Of a stretch of DNA of 64,000 bases, positions 31,823-40,086 are shown piece by piece (the first letter of the stretch is position 1; every line of letters begins with the position of its first letter). The translations under genes and the position numbers were made by a program. The stretch is taken from contig NZ_CP029617.1 in assembly GCF_003945545.1 (NCBI RefSeq), forward strand, positions 4,227,001 through 4,291,000. Reading direction: 5' to 3'. The notes below the pieces were generated by a model. The model made no database searches. It saw only the letters and a program-made list of their open reading frames with translations, and was not told the origin of the DNA. Source of the stretch: Streptomyces sp. WAC 01529 (GTDB taxonomy: Bacteria; Actinomycetota; Actinomycetes; Streptomycetales; Streptomycetaceae).

Positions 31823-32845
31823 TCAACGCTCCGGGCGGTGGAGGGTGAGGGTGACGACGAGGGTGCGGTGGTCGGTGTCGCCGATCTCCAGGAAACGGGC
31901 GTCGCGGGCCGAGAAGTCCGGCGTCGCGAGGACGTGGTCGATCTGCGCGCCGAGCGGTGAGGGCACGGCGGTGGGCCAGCTGGGGGAGCGGGAGGAGCCG
32001 TCGAGCCGGGCGGCGTCGCGCAGGCGGCCGGCGTCGAGGATGGCGCGGAAGGCGGCGTGGTCCTGGGTGGCGTTGAAGTCACCGGCGATGATGGTGGACC
32101 GTCCCTCGCCGGCGGCGGCGTACTCCTTGAGCTTGCCCAGCTCCTCGCGCCACAGGCCGACCTGGCGGGGCATCGGGGGCATGGGGTGGGCGAGCTGGAC
32201 ACGCACGGGGTGCCCCTTCACGTCGGCCACGGCGGCGGGCATGCCGAGGGTGGCGGCTATGCGGGGGGCGCGCTTGAGGGGCACCTTGGCGAGGATGACG
32301 GAACCCTCCGGGCCGTAGGCGGCGACGGCCTCGCGGTAGGGGTAGTCGGCGCGGGGGAGTTCCTTGCGGAGGGTCGCGGCGCAGGCGTGGTCGCACTCCT
32401 CGACGAAGAGCAGGTCGGGCCGCTCCTCGCGGACGGCGCGGACCAACCCCGCTGTGCCCCGGCCGAATTCGACGTTGGACGTCATGACGCGCAGCTCGGC
32501 GACGGCCTCGCCGCTCGGGTCGTTCGTGTCGCCGTACGGCTCCATGTACCAGGCGAGGAGACCGAGGGTGGCGACGCCCCAGACCATGCCGGTGCGCCAA
32601 CGGGCGAGGGCGGCGAGGAGGAGCCCCGCGACGGCGGGCACGAGGAGCCAGGGCAGGAAGGCGAGGATTTGGGGTACGGGGGTGGGCCCGTCGGAGTCGG
32701 CGACGCGGAAGCCGATGACGGCACAGGTGCCGAGCAGAAGCACCCCCGCACTCCAGGCGGCCCCTCGCCGCGGCCGCCGCGCGCCCCTTGCTCCCTGCGC
32801 CCCCGCCTCGGTCTCGGCGTCATGGTCGGCGGTCACACTGTCCAA
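31823..32845 (-). CDS. membrane-anchored EEP family hydrolase
   Basis: 340 residues. A short acidic N-terminus is followed by three predicted membrane helices (about 30-50, 60-82 and 88-100). The EEP domain then lies outside the membrane (about 117-338): TSNVEFG, VEECD (metal-binding Glu near 149), AGDFNATQDH (about 255), QIDHVLAT and DTDHRTLV with the terminal catalytic His. It resembles other actinobacterial membrane EEP proteins of unknown substrate. It is not closely related to the secreted EEP protein at 19215-20126. Start ATG at 32845. Confidence 0.83.
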   Translation of the reverse strand: MDSVTADHDAETEAGAQGARGARRPRRGAAWSAGVLLLGTCAVIGFRVADSDGPTPVPQILAFLPWLLVPAVAGLLLAALARWRTGMVWGVATLGLLAWYMEPYGDTNDPSGEAVAELRVMTSNVEFGRGTAGLVRAVREERPDLLFVEECDHACAATLRKELPRADYPYREAVAAYGPEGSVILAKVPLKRAPRIAATLGMPAAVADVKGHPVRVQLAHPMPPMPRQVGLWREELGKLKEYAAAGEGRSTIIAGDFNATQDHAAFRAILDAGRLRDAARLDGSSRSPSWPTAVPSPLGAQIDHVLATPDFSARDARFLEIGDTDHRTLVVTLTLHRPER

Positions 32846-32935
32846 GGCACCGGCCTCTCACTAGTCGGGTGCTCCTGGGATCCTCCCTCATGCCACGTCT
32901 ACGGATCGTTAGCGCACTCGGCATGCGGCGGGGAT

Positions 32936-33090
32936 GGCGCCCCGTCAGGGGCGCGGGGAACGGCGCGAGCAACCACGACGCACCTGCGGTGGGCTTGCGG
33001 CGGTGGCGCCCCGCCAGTACTCGCGTGTAAACCCACTGATGCTGCGGGTTCGTCGTGGCTTGGCGCGCAGTTCCCCGCGCCCCTAGCGCC
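32936..33090. repeat. family B repeats, copies 4 and 5, inverted pair
   Basis: Copy 4 (32936-32981) is in minus orientation and copy 5 (33049-33090) in plus orientation, forming a large inverted repeat with a 67-bp centre. It lies between the EEP gene promoter and the 3' end of the methyltransferase gene. Copy 5's final palindrome is degenerate (CCCCTAGCGCC). Confidence 0.82.
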
Positions 33091-33098
33091 GGGCCGGA

Positions 33099-33728
33099 TC
33101 ACGAACGGCGGGCCAGCAGGTGGGCGTCGAGGAAGCCCCGTTCGGAGCCCGGATCGTGGAGCAGCCGGGCGAAGGGAACGAGCCCGGCATCGGCCAGCAG
33201 TTCGGCGAGGCGGTCCGCCGGCCAGCTGTAGGCAGGCGCCACCTTGTGGTCGAACCAGACCGGCTCCGGTCCGTCGGTCCCGAAGAAGGACACCAGGAGC
33301 AGACCACCCGGAGCCAGAACGCGTACCTGCTCGGCGAGCAGCCCCGGCAGTTCCTCCGGAGCGGTGTGGATCATCGAGTAGTGGGCCAGTACACCGCCGA
33401 GCACACCGTCCTCGATCGGCAGAGTCTCCATCCGCGCCTCCTGGAAGTGCAGCGCCGGATGGGCCCGTCGGGCGTGGTCGACCATGCCGGGGGAGAGATC
33501 GAGCCCGAAGGCGTCCAGGCCCAGCTCGTGCAGCATGGCCGTCAGATGCCCGGGCCCGCACCCGACGTCAGCTGCCCTCGGGTTACCCGTCGCGCGCACC
33601 AGTTCGGCGAAAGTGCTGATCATGGCCCGGGCGAACGGTTGTGTCTCCAGCCGGTCTGCGAACAGCGATGCGTACAGCTCGACGACTCCGTCGTAGGCCG
33701 CCCTGGTTTCGTCCTGATGATTCGCCAC
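33099..33728 (-). CDS. class I SAM-dependent methyltransferase
   Basis: 209 residues. Methyltransferase motif I is DVGCGPG (54-60); later LDLSPGMVDHARRAHP and the post-motif GVLAHYSMIHT fit a Methyltransf_11/25-type enzyme. The substrate is unknown. The ATG at 33728 lies only 15 bp from the end of the IS5 element, so its native promoter has probably been displaced and expression may depend on an outward promoter in the IS, or be lost. No frameshift is seen. Confidence 0.85.
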   Translation of the reverse strand: MANHQDETRAAYDGVVELYASLFADRLETQPFARAMISTFAELVRATGNPRAADVGCGPGHLTAMLHELGLDAFGLDLSPGMVDHARRAHPALHFQEARMETLPIEDGVLGGVLAHYSMIHTAPEELPGLLAEQVRVLAPGGLLLVSFFGTDGPEPVWFDHKVAPAYSWPADRLAELLADAGLVPFARLLHDPGSERGFLDAHLLARRS

Positions 33729-33742
33729 ATGCAGGACCCTAT

Positions 33743-34672
33743 AGCCGGTCTGATCATTGATCTTGTGGCAGGTCGAGGTGAGCTGACGGATGCGGCGGGA
33801 GCGAATAGAGCCCCTGTTGCCGCGGGTGGATGGGCGTGGTCGTCCGTGGCGTGATCACCGGCAGGTGGTCAACGGGGCGCTGTGGCGGCTGCGGACCGGG
33901 GCTCCGTGGCGCGATCCGCCCGAGCGGTGCGGACCCTGGCAGACCGTCTACGAGCGGTTCGCCCGTTGGGAAGCGGACGGGACCTGGGCGAAGCTGCTGG
34001 AACACGTCCAGGTCCGCGACGACGCGGTGGGCCGGGTGGAGTGGACCGTCTCCGTCGACTCCACGATCAACCGAGCGCACCAGTACTCGGCCGGCGCCCG
34101 CAAAAAAGGGGGCCGCAGACGGGGACGAACTGGAAGATCCGGGCCGCTCGCAGGAGCGCCAGGCCCTCGGCCGGTCCCGGGGCGGGCTGACCACCAAGGT
34201 CCACCTCGCCGTCGACGGCCGTGGCCTCCCTCTGCCCATCGTGCTCACACCCGGCAACGTCAACGACGCCACCGCCTTCGGCCAGGTCCTCGACAGCATC
34301 CGCATTCCGCGCACTGTTACGGGCCGACCTCGCACGACACCGGCGCGGGTGCTGGGCGACAAAGCGTATTCCAGCCGGGCGATACGCCACCTGCTGCGGC
34401 GCCGGGGCATCGTTGCCACGATCCCCGAGCGCCGCGACCAGATGGCCAACCGCCGGCGACGCGGAACTCACGGCGGTCGCCCACCCGCCTTCGACAAAGG
34501 CATCTACCGCAACCGCAACGTGGTCGAACGGTGCTTCGCCCGTCTCAAGCAGTCCCGTGCGATCGCGATGAGGTTCGACAAACTCGCCGATCGCTATCGG
34601 GCTGGAATCGTTGTGGCAGCTCTGGTCCTGTGGCTCCGCGAGCCCGCCGGGTGATCATTTGTCAGACAGGCC
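33743..34672 (+). mobile_element. IS5-family insertion sequence, about 930 bp
   Basis: Imperfect terminal inverted repeats AGCCGGTCTGATCATTGATC (33743-33762) and, at the other end read inward, GGCCTGTCTGACAAATGATC match at 15 of 20 bases. Between them lies one IS5-type transposase in two overlapping frames. No unambiguous target duplication was found; the left flank CCTAT and right flank CTGGG do not match, so the edges are approximate by a few bases. It inserted directly upstream of the methyltransferase gene. Confidence 0.8.
33790..34654 (+). CDS. IS5-type DDE transposase, expressed by frameshift
   Basis: The first frame (from ATG 33790, MRRERIEPLLPRVDGRGRPW) carries the N-terminal HTH and the first catalytic Asp (VSVDSTINRAHQ). 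At 34101-34112 the sequence C-AAAAAA-GGGGG lets ribosomes enter the next frame, which carries the second Asp (VLGDKAYSS) and the Glu (NRNVVERCFARLKQ). The step from frame 1 to frame 2 is +1 (or -2). Near the 5' end ELTDAA is encoded in a different frame from RIEPLLP, as if one base had been lost, so this copy may start at the internal ATG or be inactive. Confidence 0.8.
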
Positions 34673-34740
34673 CTGGGGAGCGTCTCGTGCCGCCTCCCGA
34701 GAGGTGCGGCAGACATACGACGGAGGCACCCCGCCAACCC

Positions 34741-35628
34741 CTAGGCCCGCCCCGACCGACGCACCCGCGGAACCCCCCACACCCCCAGAGCCACGACCAC
34801 CCCCACCCCCATCACCGCCCAAGCCGCAACCCGCAAGGACGCCGTCAACGCGTCGTACACCGCCCCCACCGCACCCCGCGAGACATCCGCCGGAAGGTCG
34901 TCCAGCGTGAGCCCCCGCGTCACCGCCACGGCCACCGCAAGGACCGCCCCCGCCAGCACGGCGCCCAGCGCCACCGCGATGCCCGCCCGCCGGCGGCGTA
35001 CCGCGAGCAGGACGCCGGCCACGGCGAGCACGACCGCCGCCACGGGAAGCCACAGGCCCGCCGCCTGGAGCAGGCGGAAGACCTCCCGCAGCCACCCGGG
35101 ATCCGCCGACCGCATGACCGTGACCTCCGTATGCTTCACCGGGATCTTGGAGGCGAACGGCACCCCGTCGTCGGACAGTTGCTGCTTGATCCGCTGGGTG
35201 ATCGGCGCGAGGTCGACGGTGACCTCCCCGTCGGAGGAGTCGCGCAAGGCCCGCTGCACGGCGTCGTGGGCGGCACGGTTCGCCGCGTTCCAGGCGGTCT
35301 TGTAGGCGGCCGTCTCGCTGAAGGACCCCACCGCGTCCCGTACGAAGGCCCTGACCGTGCCCTGGAGCGGCCCCACGTCGATCTCGTCCATGACCGCGTC
35401 GGTGACCGCGTCCGCGACGGCCGACCGCACCGCGGGGTCGGAGGCCAGCGGCGCCATCGTGGCGACGTAGTTGTCCGCGTCCCCGATCTCGTACCGCGAC
35501 CAGGTGGAGACCGCGCCCAGGGGCACGAGGAGGCAGGCGAGGACGAGGAGGACGGCGGAGAGAGGACCACGGACGCGGGACAGGGGGCTGCGGGCGCTGG
35601 ACAGGGGGCTGCGGACGCTGCGGGGCAC
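34741..35628 (-). CDS. membrane protein with large extracytoplasmic domain
   Basis: 295 residues. The N-terminus repeats RSPLS-type units (VRSPLSSARSPLSRVRGPLS), then helix 1 (about 23-42). A helical extracytoplasmic domain of about 140 residues follows (WSRYEIGDADNYVATMAPLA, ADAVTDAVMDEI, ITQRIKQQL), then three helices near 190-210, 220-238 and 262-283. The layout recalls actinobacterial hypothetical proteins with a YIP-like helical bundle between membrane segments. No function is recognised. The start region has a DNA direct repeat (CTGGACAGGGGGCTGCGG), so the start codon is a little uncertain. Confidence 0.65.
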   Translation of the reverse strand: MPRSVRSPLSSARSPLSRVRGPLSAVLLVLACLLVPLGAVSTWSRYEIGDADNYVATMAPLASDPAVRSAVADAVTDAVMDEIDVGPLQGTVRAFVRDAVGSFSETAAYKTAWNAANRAAHDAVQRALRDSSDGEVTVDLAPITQRIKQQLSDDGVPFASKIPVKHTEVTVMRSADPGWLREVFRLLQAAGLWLPVAAVVLAVAGVLLAVRRRRAGIAVALGAVLAGAVLAVAVAVTRGLTLDDLPADVSRGAVGAVYDALTASLRVAAWAVMGVGVVVALGVWGVPRVRRSGRA

Positions 35629-35642
35629 GCATCCCAGGCAAG

Positions 35643-35671
35643 GCCCCGCTCACAGGGGACGCGAGCGGGGC
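35643..35671 (-). terminator. hairpin after the ABC exporter operon
   Basis: GCCCCGCTC pairs with GAGCGGGGC (9 bp, 11-base loop) about 93 bp past the permease stop on the minus strand and just upstream of the 34741-35628 gene. Confidence 0.5.
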
Positions 35672-35763
35672 GACTGCATATGGGGCAACGACATCAGCCG
35701 ACAGGGCAGAAGCGCCGAAGGACGAGGGAGCGACCCGCGGAGCCGACCGAGAGCGCAACCGGA

Positions 35764-36612
35764 CTATTTCCGGTTGTACAACCGCATCGTCACCGGCCCG
35801 AACACCCCCACCAGCAACACCACCCACCCCAGCGTCCACGCCAGTTCCGTCGTCGGCGACGTGCCGTCCATCAGCGCGCGTACCGCCGACGACACATGGG
35901 TGATGGGGTTGTTGTTGACGAAGGCCTGGAGCCAGCCCGGCATCGTCTCCGGCTTCACGAAGATGTCGCTGAGGAACGTCAGCGGGAAGATCACCATCAT
36001 GCTGACGCCCATCACCGACTTCTCCGTGCGCAGCAGCAGCCCGAACATCGTCCAGATCCACGAGAACGCGAAGGAGAAGACGAGCAGCACCGCGATCCCG
36101 GCGACCACGCCGAGGAAGCCGCCGTCGGGGCGGAAGCCCATGATGAGGCCGACGGTCAGGATCACCACGGACGCGATGGCGTAGCGCAGGGCGTCGCCGA
36201 GGAGGTAGCCCACCATCGTCGAGGGGCGCCAGATCGGCAGCGTACGGAAGCGGTCGAAGACGCCCTTCTCGATGTCGGTGTTGACCGAGACGCCCGTATA
36301 CATCGTGATCATGACGACGGACATCACCAGGATGCCCGGCAGCAGGTACTGGATGTACTCCTGCGGCGACCCGGCCAGCGCGCCCCCGAACAGGTACGTG
36401 TACATCAGCACCATCATGATCGGGAAGGCCGTGACGTCGAACAGCTGCTCCGGCACATGCTTGATCTTCAGCATCGCGCGCCAGCCGAAGGTGAGGCAGG
36501 CGGAGAGCGCGCTGGGCCGCGGCGGCCGCTCGGTGGAGATGAGGAGTTCGGCGAGGGACTCGGTCCTGACGGGCGCCAGGTCCTGGGTCTCGGTGGGGGC
36601 GGTGGCGCTCAT
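35764..36612 (-). CDS. ABC-2 type permease (DrrB-like)
   Basis: 282 residues with six membrane helices between about 45 and 275 (PEQLFDVTAFPIMMVLMYTY, QYLLPGILVMSVVMITMYT), typical of the DrrB drug-exporter permease family; the conserved NNPITHVSSAVRAL motif is near residue 235. Its start overlaps the ATPase stop by 4 bp (ATGA), so the two are translationally coupled. Together they should form a dimeric drug/lipid exporter. No antibiotic genes are nearby to name a substrate. Confidence 0.9.
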   Translation of the reverse strand: MSATAPTETQDLAPVRTESLAELLISTERPPRPSALSACLTFGWRAMLKIKHVPEQLFDVTAFPIMMVLMYTYLFGGALAGSPQEYIQYLLPGILVMSVVMITMYTGVSVNTDIEKGVFDRFRTLPIWRPSTMVGYLLGDALRYAIASVVILTVGLIMGFRPDGGFLGVVAGIAVLLVFSFAFSWIWTMFGLLLRTEKSVMGVSMMVIFPLTFLSDIFVKPETMPGWLQAFVNNNPITHVSSAVRALMDGTSPTTELAWTLGWVVLLVGVFGPVTMRLYNRK

Positions 36613-37622
36613 GCCGTGGCCTCTTTCTGCGCGTCGGTCGCGGGGGCGGAGTGACCGGCGTCCGTGCCGGTCAGGGCGAGGAAGACCTCGTCGAGGCTGG
36701 GCTGGCCCAGCGCGAAGTTGTCGACGGTGATGCCGGCGTGGGCCAGCTCGGCCAGCGCCCGCGAGGCCTGCTCGGCGGCGCCGCGGCCGGTGCGGGCGCC
36801 GTCGTCCGTGCCGACGCGGGCCGTCAGCGCGACCGGGTCGGGCTCCAGCTGGATCTGCGCGTCGAGCACCGCGCCGAGCAGCCGCGCCGCGTCCTCGCGC
36901 TGCGCGGCCTCCCGCAGCCGCACATGCACCGAGCCCGCGCCGACCGACGCCTTCAGCTCGCCCTTGGTGCCCTCGGCGATGACCTTGCCCTTGTCGATGA
37001 CCGCGATACGGGACGCCAACTGGTCGGCCTCGTCGAGGTACTGGGTGGTGAGGAGCACCGTCGTGCCGTGGGCGACGACCGCGCGCACGATGTCCCAGAC
37101 CTGGTTCCGGCTGCGCGGGTCGAGGCCGGTCGTCGGCTCGTCGAGGAAGAGCAGGTCCGGGGTGTTCAGGATGGACGCGGCGATGTCGATCCGCCGTCGC
37201 ATGCCGCCCGAGTAGTTCTTCACCTGGCGCCCGGCCGCCTCGGTCAGGCCGAACGCCTCCAGGAGCTGCCCGGCGCGGGCGCGCGCCGCCTTCTTGGCGT
37301 GGCCGGTGAGGCGGCCGAGCAGGATCAGGTTCTCCAGGCCGGTCAGGTCCTCGTCGACCGACGCGTACTGCCCGGTGAGGCTGACCCTGCCGCGTACGGC
37401 GTCGGCCTCGCGCACCACGTCGTGGCCGAAGACGTGCGCCTCGCCGCCGTCGGGGCGCAGGAGCGTGGCGAGCATCTTGACCGCCGTGGTCTTGCCCGCG
37501 CCGTTCGGCCCGAGTACGCCGTAGACCGTCCCGGCCCGGACGGTGAGGTCGATGCCGTCGACCGCGCGGTTCTCGCCGAAGGTCTTGACCAGACCCGCGG
37601 TCTCGATGGCCATGCTGCTCAT
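36609..37622 (-). CDS. ABC transporter ATPase (DrrA-like)
   Basis: 337 residues. Walker A is GPNGAGKTT (38-46), the signature YSGGM (137-141), Walker B LLFLDEP (157-163), followed by TTGLDPRSR and the H-loop region LLTTQYLDEADQLA. The C-terminal extension (about 230-330), with the conserved PSLDEVFLALTG, is the DrrA C-terminal domain. First gene of the operon, with the permease overlapping by 4 bp. The region 37623-37700 upstream contains TCGGTCCTCGTCGGTCC direct repeats that could bind a regulator. Confidence 0.93.
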   Translation of the reverse strand: MSSMAIETAGLVKTFGENRAVDGIDLTVRAGTVYGVLGPNGAGKTTAVKMLATLLRPDGGEAHVFGHDVVREADAVRGRVSLTGQYASVDEDLTGLENLILLGRLTGHAKKAARARAGQLLEAFGLTEAAGRQVKNYSGGMRRRIDIAASILNTPDLLFLDEPTTGLDPRSRNQVWDIVRAVVAHGTTVLLTTQYLDEADQLASRIAVIDKGKVIAEGTKGELKASVGAGSVHVRLREAAQREDAARLLGAVLDAQIQLEPDPVALTARVGTDDGARTGRGAAEQASRALAELAHAGITVDNFALGQPSLDEVFLALTGTDAGHSAPATDAQKEATA

Positions 37623-37787
37623 GTCCGTCCGCCTTCTCGCAAGGAGTGTCGTCGGCAGTACAGACCCCGGCCGCGGCCGAAACTCATCGGTCCTCGTCGG
37701 TCCCTATCAGTCCCGGCGCCTCCAGGCCTCCAGTGGAGCGCTCGGCCGAACGGGTGTTTCCTGGATGAGGGAACGAGGAGGCCGATC

Positions 37788-38195
37788 ATGCGAATCGCTC
37801 TGACCCTCGGGGCGGCCTGCGCGACAGCCGTACTGACCGTGGGAACCGCCGCCACGGCCACCGCGTCCAGCCCCGCGAACAACGACGGCGGTGTCGTCTG
37901 GGGGACCGTCGTCTCCGGCCCCGACCTGAAGGTCAGGGACCAGCCGACGACCCGCGGTGAGATCGTCGCGAAGCTTCCGCACGGCAGTCAGGACCGCGTC
38001 GAGTGCGTCACCCACGGCACCTCCGTGCACGGCGACCCGCACTGGTACTGGCTGACCGGCGTCCGCGGCTGGGTGAGCGCCGTCCACGTCGACACCGGCG
38101 GCCGCTCCGTGCCGAGCTGCACCTCCGCCGATCCGTGCCCGCAGTGGCGGGACCGGGACTGCCACCACGACCCGTGCGCGTACCGCGACCACTGA
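37788..38195 (+). CDS. small secreted SH3-domain protein
   Basis: 135 residues. The signal peptide (MRIALTLGAACATAVLTVGT, cleavage about 27) is followed by a bacterial SH3 domain (about 38-100): GPDLKVRDQPTTRGEIVAKL, then HWYWLTGVRGWVSAVHV. The tail is rich in Cys and His (CTSADPCPQWRDRDCHHDPC), giving six to seven cysteines that may form disulphides or bind metal. ATG 37788 follows an ideal GAGGAGG. Such proteins often bind peptidoglycan; the ligand here is unknown. Confidence 0.8.
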   Translation: MRIALTLGAACATAVLTVGTAATATASSPANNDGGVVWGTVVSGPDLKVRDQPTTRGEIVAKLPHGSQDRVECVTHGTSVHGDPHWYWLTGVRGWVSAVHVDTGGRSVPSCTSADPCPQWRDRDCHHDPCAYRDH

Positions 38196-38254
38196 CGAAC
38201 ACGCCCCCCGCCGACGAACCCCCATGATCACCGGGGGCACAGAAGGGACCCGTC

Positions 38255-38653
38255 ATGGCACACGCCGCTCCCCTCCACCCGATGCGCCACCGCTCCAGGG
38301 CGGCGGCGACTCCCGCCGCCCGCTGGGCCGGACTCGCCCTGCTCATGGGCGTCGTCTACGGCCTCTGGGCCTGCGCCATCCGGCGCGACGGCGGACCGAT
38401 CACCACCGGCAACGTCCTGTTCGGCGTCGTCAGCGGCCTCGTCTTCGCCGCCCTGATGATCGCCGTGCACCGTGTGGCGCCCACGCTCCCCCGCGAGCTG
38501 CGCGCCCTGTCCTGGGCGGCGTTCGCGGGGGTCACCTTCGGCTTCCTCTACAGCCTGGCCGGGGCGAGCGTGCTGCGCTGCACGGCCATGGCGCTGGCGG
38601 TCGCCGCGGGCGTCTTCGCGGTGACGTTCTACCGGTACTACACCACCGAGTGA
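38255..38653 (+). CDS. small four-helix membrane protein
   Basis: 132 residues with four predicted helices (about 23-42, 53-71, 82-103 and 106-125). No known domain is recognised. It lies 59 bp after the SH3 gene on the same strand and may share its transcript. Its 3' end overlaps the convergent MFS gene by 16 bp. The ATG at 38255 has GGGACC upstream, a weak ribosome site. Confidence 0.6.
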   Translation: MAHAAPLHPMRHRSRAAATPAARWAGLALLMGVVYGLWACAIRRDGGPITTGNVLFGVVSGLVFAALMIAVHRVAPTLPRELRALSWAAFAGVTFGFLYSLAGASVLRCTAMALAVAAGVFAVTFYRYYTTE

Positions 38654-40086
38654 GCACGCCTCTCCCCGCGCCACAGCCGGTGCGCCGCGAGCAGTGAGGC
38701 GGCTAGCACCAGCGCCGAGTTGACGGCGACCGCCAGGCTCAGCCCGGAGAGCACCGCCTCCGGGGCGGCGGCCGTGCCCGCTTCCGTCCGGGCCGCCACG
38801 ATCGCGCTCATCACCGGGATGCCGAGGGTGATGCCGACCTGCTGGGTCATCGTGGCGAGCCCGGTCGCCAGGCCCTGCTCGGAGTCCGGGAGACCGGACG
38901 TGGCCGTCACCATGAAGGCGACGATCATCAGCATGTTGCCGACGCCACCGACGAAGGACGCGGCCAGGACCAGCCAGATCCACCCGCCCGAGGTGCCGAG
39001 CGCGAGGAGGGAGGCCGTGGCGGCGGCCTGGACGACGCCTCCGCCGAGGATCGTGGCCCGCCCGCCGAACCGGCTCACCGCCCGCCCGCCCAGCATCCCC
39101 CCGGCCACCGTGCCGAGGCCGAGCACACCGAAGGCCAGACCGGTCGCGAGCGCCGAGTAGCCGAGGACCTCCTGGAGGTAGAGCGTCAGGAGGAAGACCA
39201 GCGAGGTCTCCGTGGCGAAGGCGATGAGCCCCGCCGCGTTGCCCCAGATCACCGTGGGGCGCCGCATGATGCGTACGGGAATCAGCGGCGCCGCCGACCG
39301 CCGCTCCACGAACCAGAACGCGACGAGCAGCGCCCCGCCCGCGACCAGCGAGGTGAGCGCCACCGGGTCGCCCCAGCCGCTCTCGCCAGCCCGCGTCAGC
39401 CCGTACACCACGGCCAGCAGACCGCCCGTCACGGTCACCGCGCCCGGCACGTCGAGCCGGTGCCTGCACACGATCCGCGAGTCGGTGAGCAGGGCGGGCG
39501 CGAGGGCGACGACGGCCGCCGCGACCGGCACGTTGATGAGGAAGGCCCAGCGCCAGGAGAGCAGGTCGGTGAGGAGCCCACCGAGGAGTGCCCCGGTGGT
39601 GAAACCGGCGGACATGAGCGCCCCGTTGAGCCCGAGCGCCCGGTCCCGCCGCGGACCCTCGGGGAACGCCGTGGTGAGCAGCGAGAGCCCCGCCGGGGTG
39701 ACGGCCGCGGTCGCCAGCCCCTGCAACACCCGTGCCGTGAGAAGGACTTCAGGCGTGGTCGCGAGGCCGCCCAGCGCCGAGGAGAGGCCGAGGAGCGCCA
39801 TGCCGCCGATGAAGATCCGCTTGCGCCCGAAGAGGTCGGCGACGCGCCCGAGGAGCAGCGTGAAGCCCGCCGCGGCGAGCGCGAAGGCGGTCGCGATCCA
39901 CTGGAGGTGGGAGAGGGAGAAGCCGAGCCCCTCCCCGACGACGGGGAGGGCGACGTTCAGGATCGAGAAGTCGACGGCGACCATGAACTGCGACCCGAGC
40001 AGCAGCACGAGGACGAGCCGCTGCCGACGAGTCATCCGGGCGGCGCCGCCACGGGCGCCCTCGGGCGCTTTCAGACCGGTGCTCAC
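38638..40086 (-). CDS. MFS drug exporter (DHA2, 14-helix type)
   Basis: 482 residues with 14 predicted helices. Motif A-like GRVADLFGRKR (about 75-85), the motif D1-type SQFMVAVDFSILNVALP near the start, and motif C-like GLNGALMSAGFTTGALLGG in helix 5 mark an EmrB/QacA-type proton-drug antiporter. The GTG at 40086 overlaps the SGNH gene stop (GTGA), so translation is coupled; a downstream ATG (MTRRQRLVLV) is an alternative. Substrate unknown. Confidence 0.9.
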   Translation of the reverse strand: MSTGLKAPEGARGGAARMTRRQRLVLVLLLGSQFMVAVDFSILNVALPVVGEGLGFSLSHLQWIATAFALAAAGFTLLLGRVADLFGRKRIFIGGMALLGLSSALGGLATTPEVLLTARVLQGLATAAVTPAGLSLLTTAFPEGPRRDRALGLNGALMSAGFTTGALLGGLLTDLLSWRWAFLINVPVAAAVVALAPALLTDSRIVCRHRLDVPGAVTVTGGLLAVVYGLTRAGESGWGDPVALTSLVAGGALLVAFWFVERRSAAPLIPVRIMRRPTVIWGNAAGLIAFATETSLVFLLTLYLQEVLGYSALATGLAFGVLGLGTVAGGMLGGRAVSRFGGRATILGGGVVQAAATASLLALGTSGGWIWLVLAASFVGGVGNMLMIVAFMVTATSGLPDSEQGLATGLATMTQQVGITLGIPVMSAIVAARTEAGTAAAPEAVLSGLSLAVAVNSALVLAASLLAAHRLWRGERRAHSVV

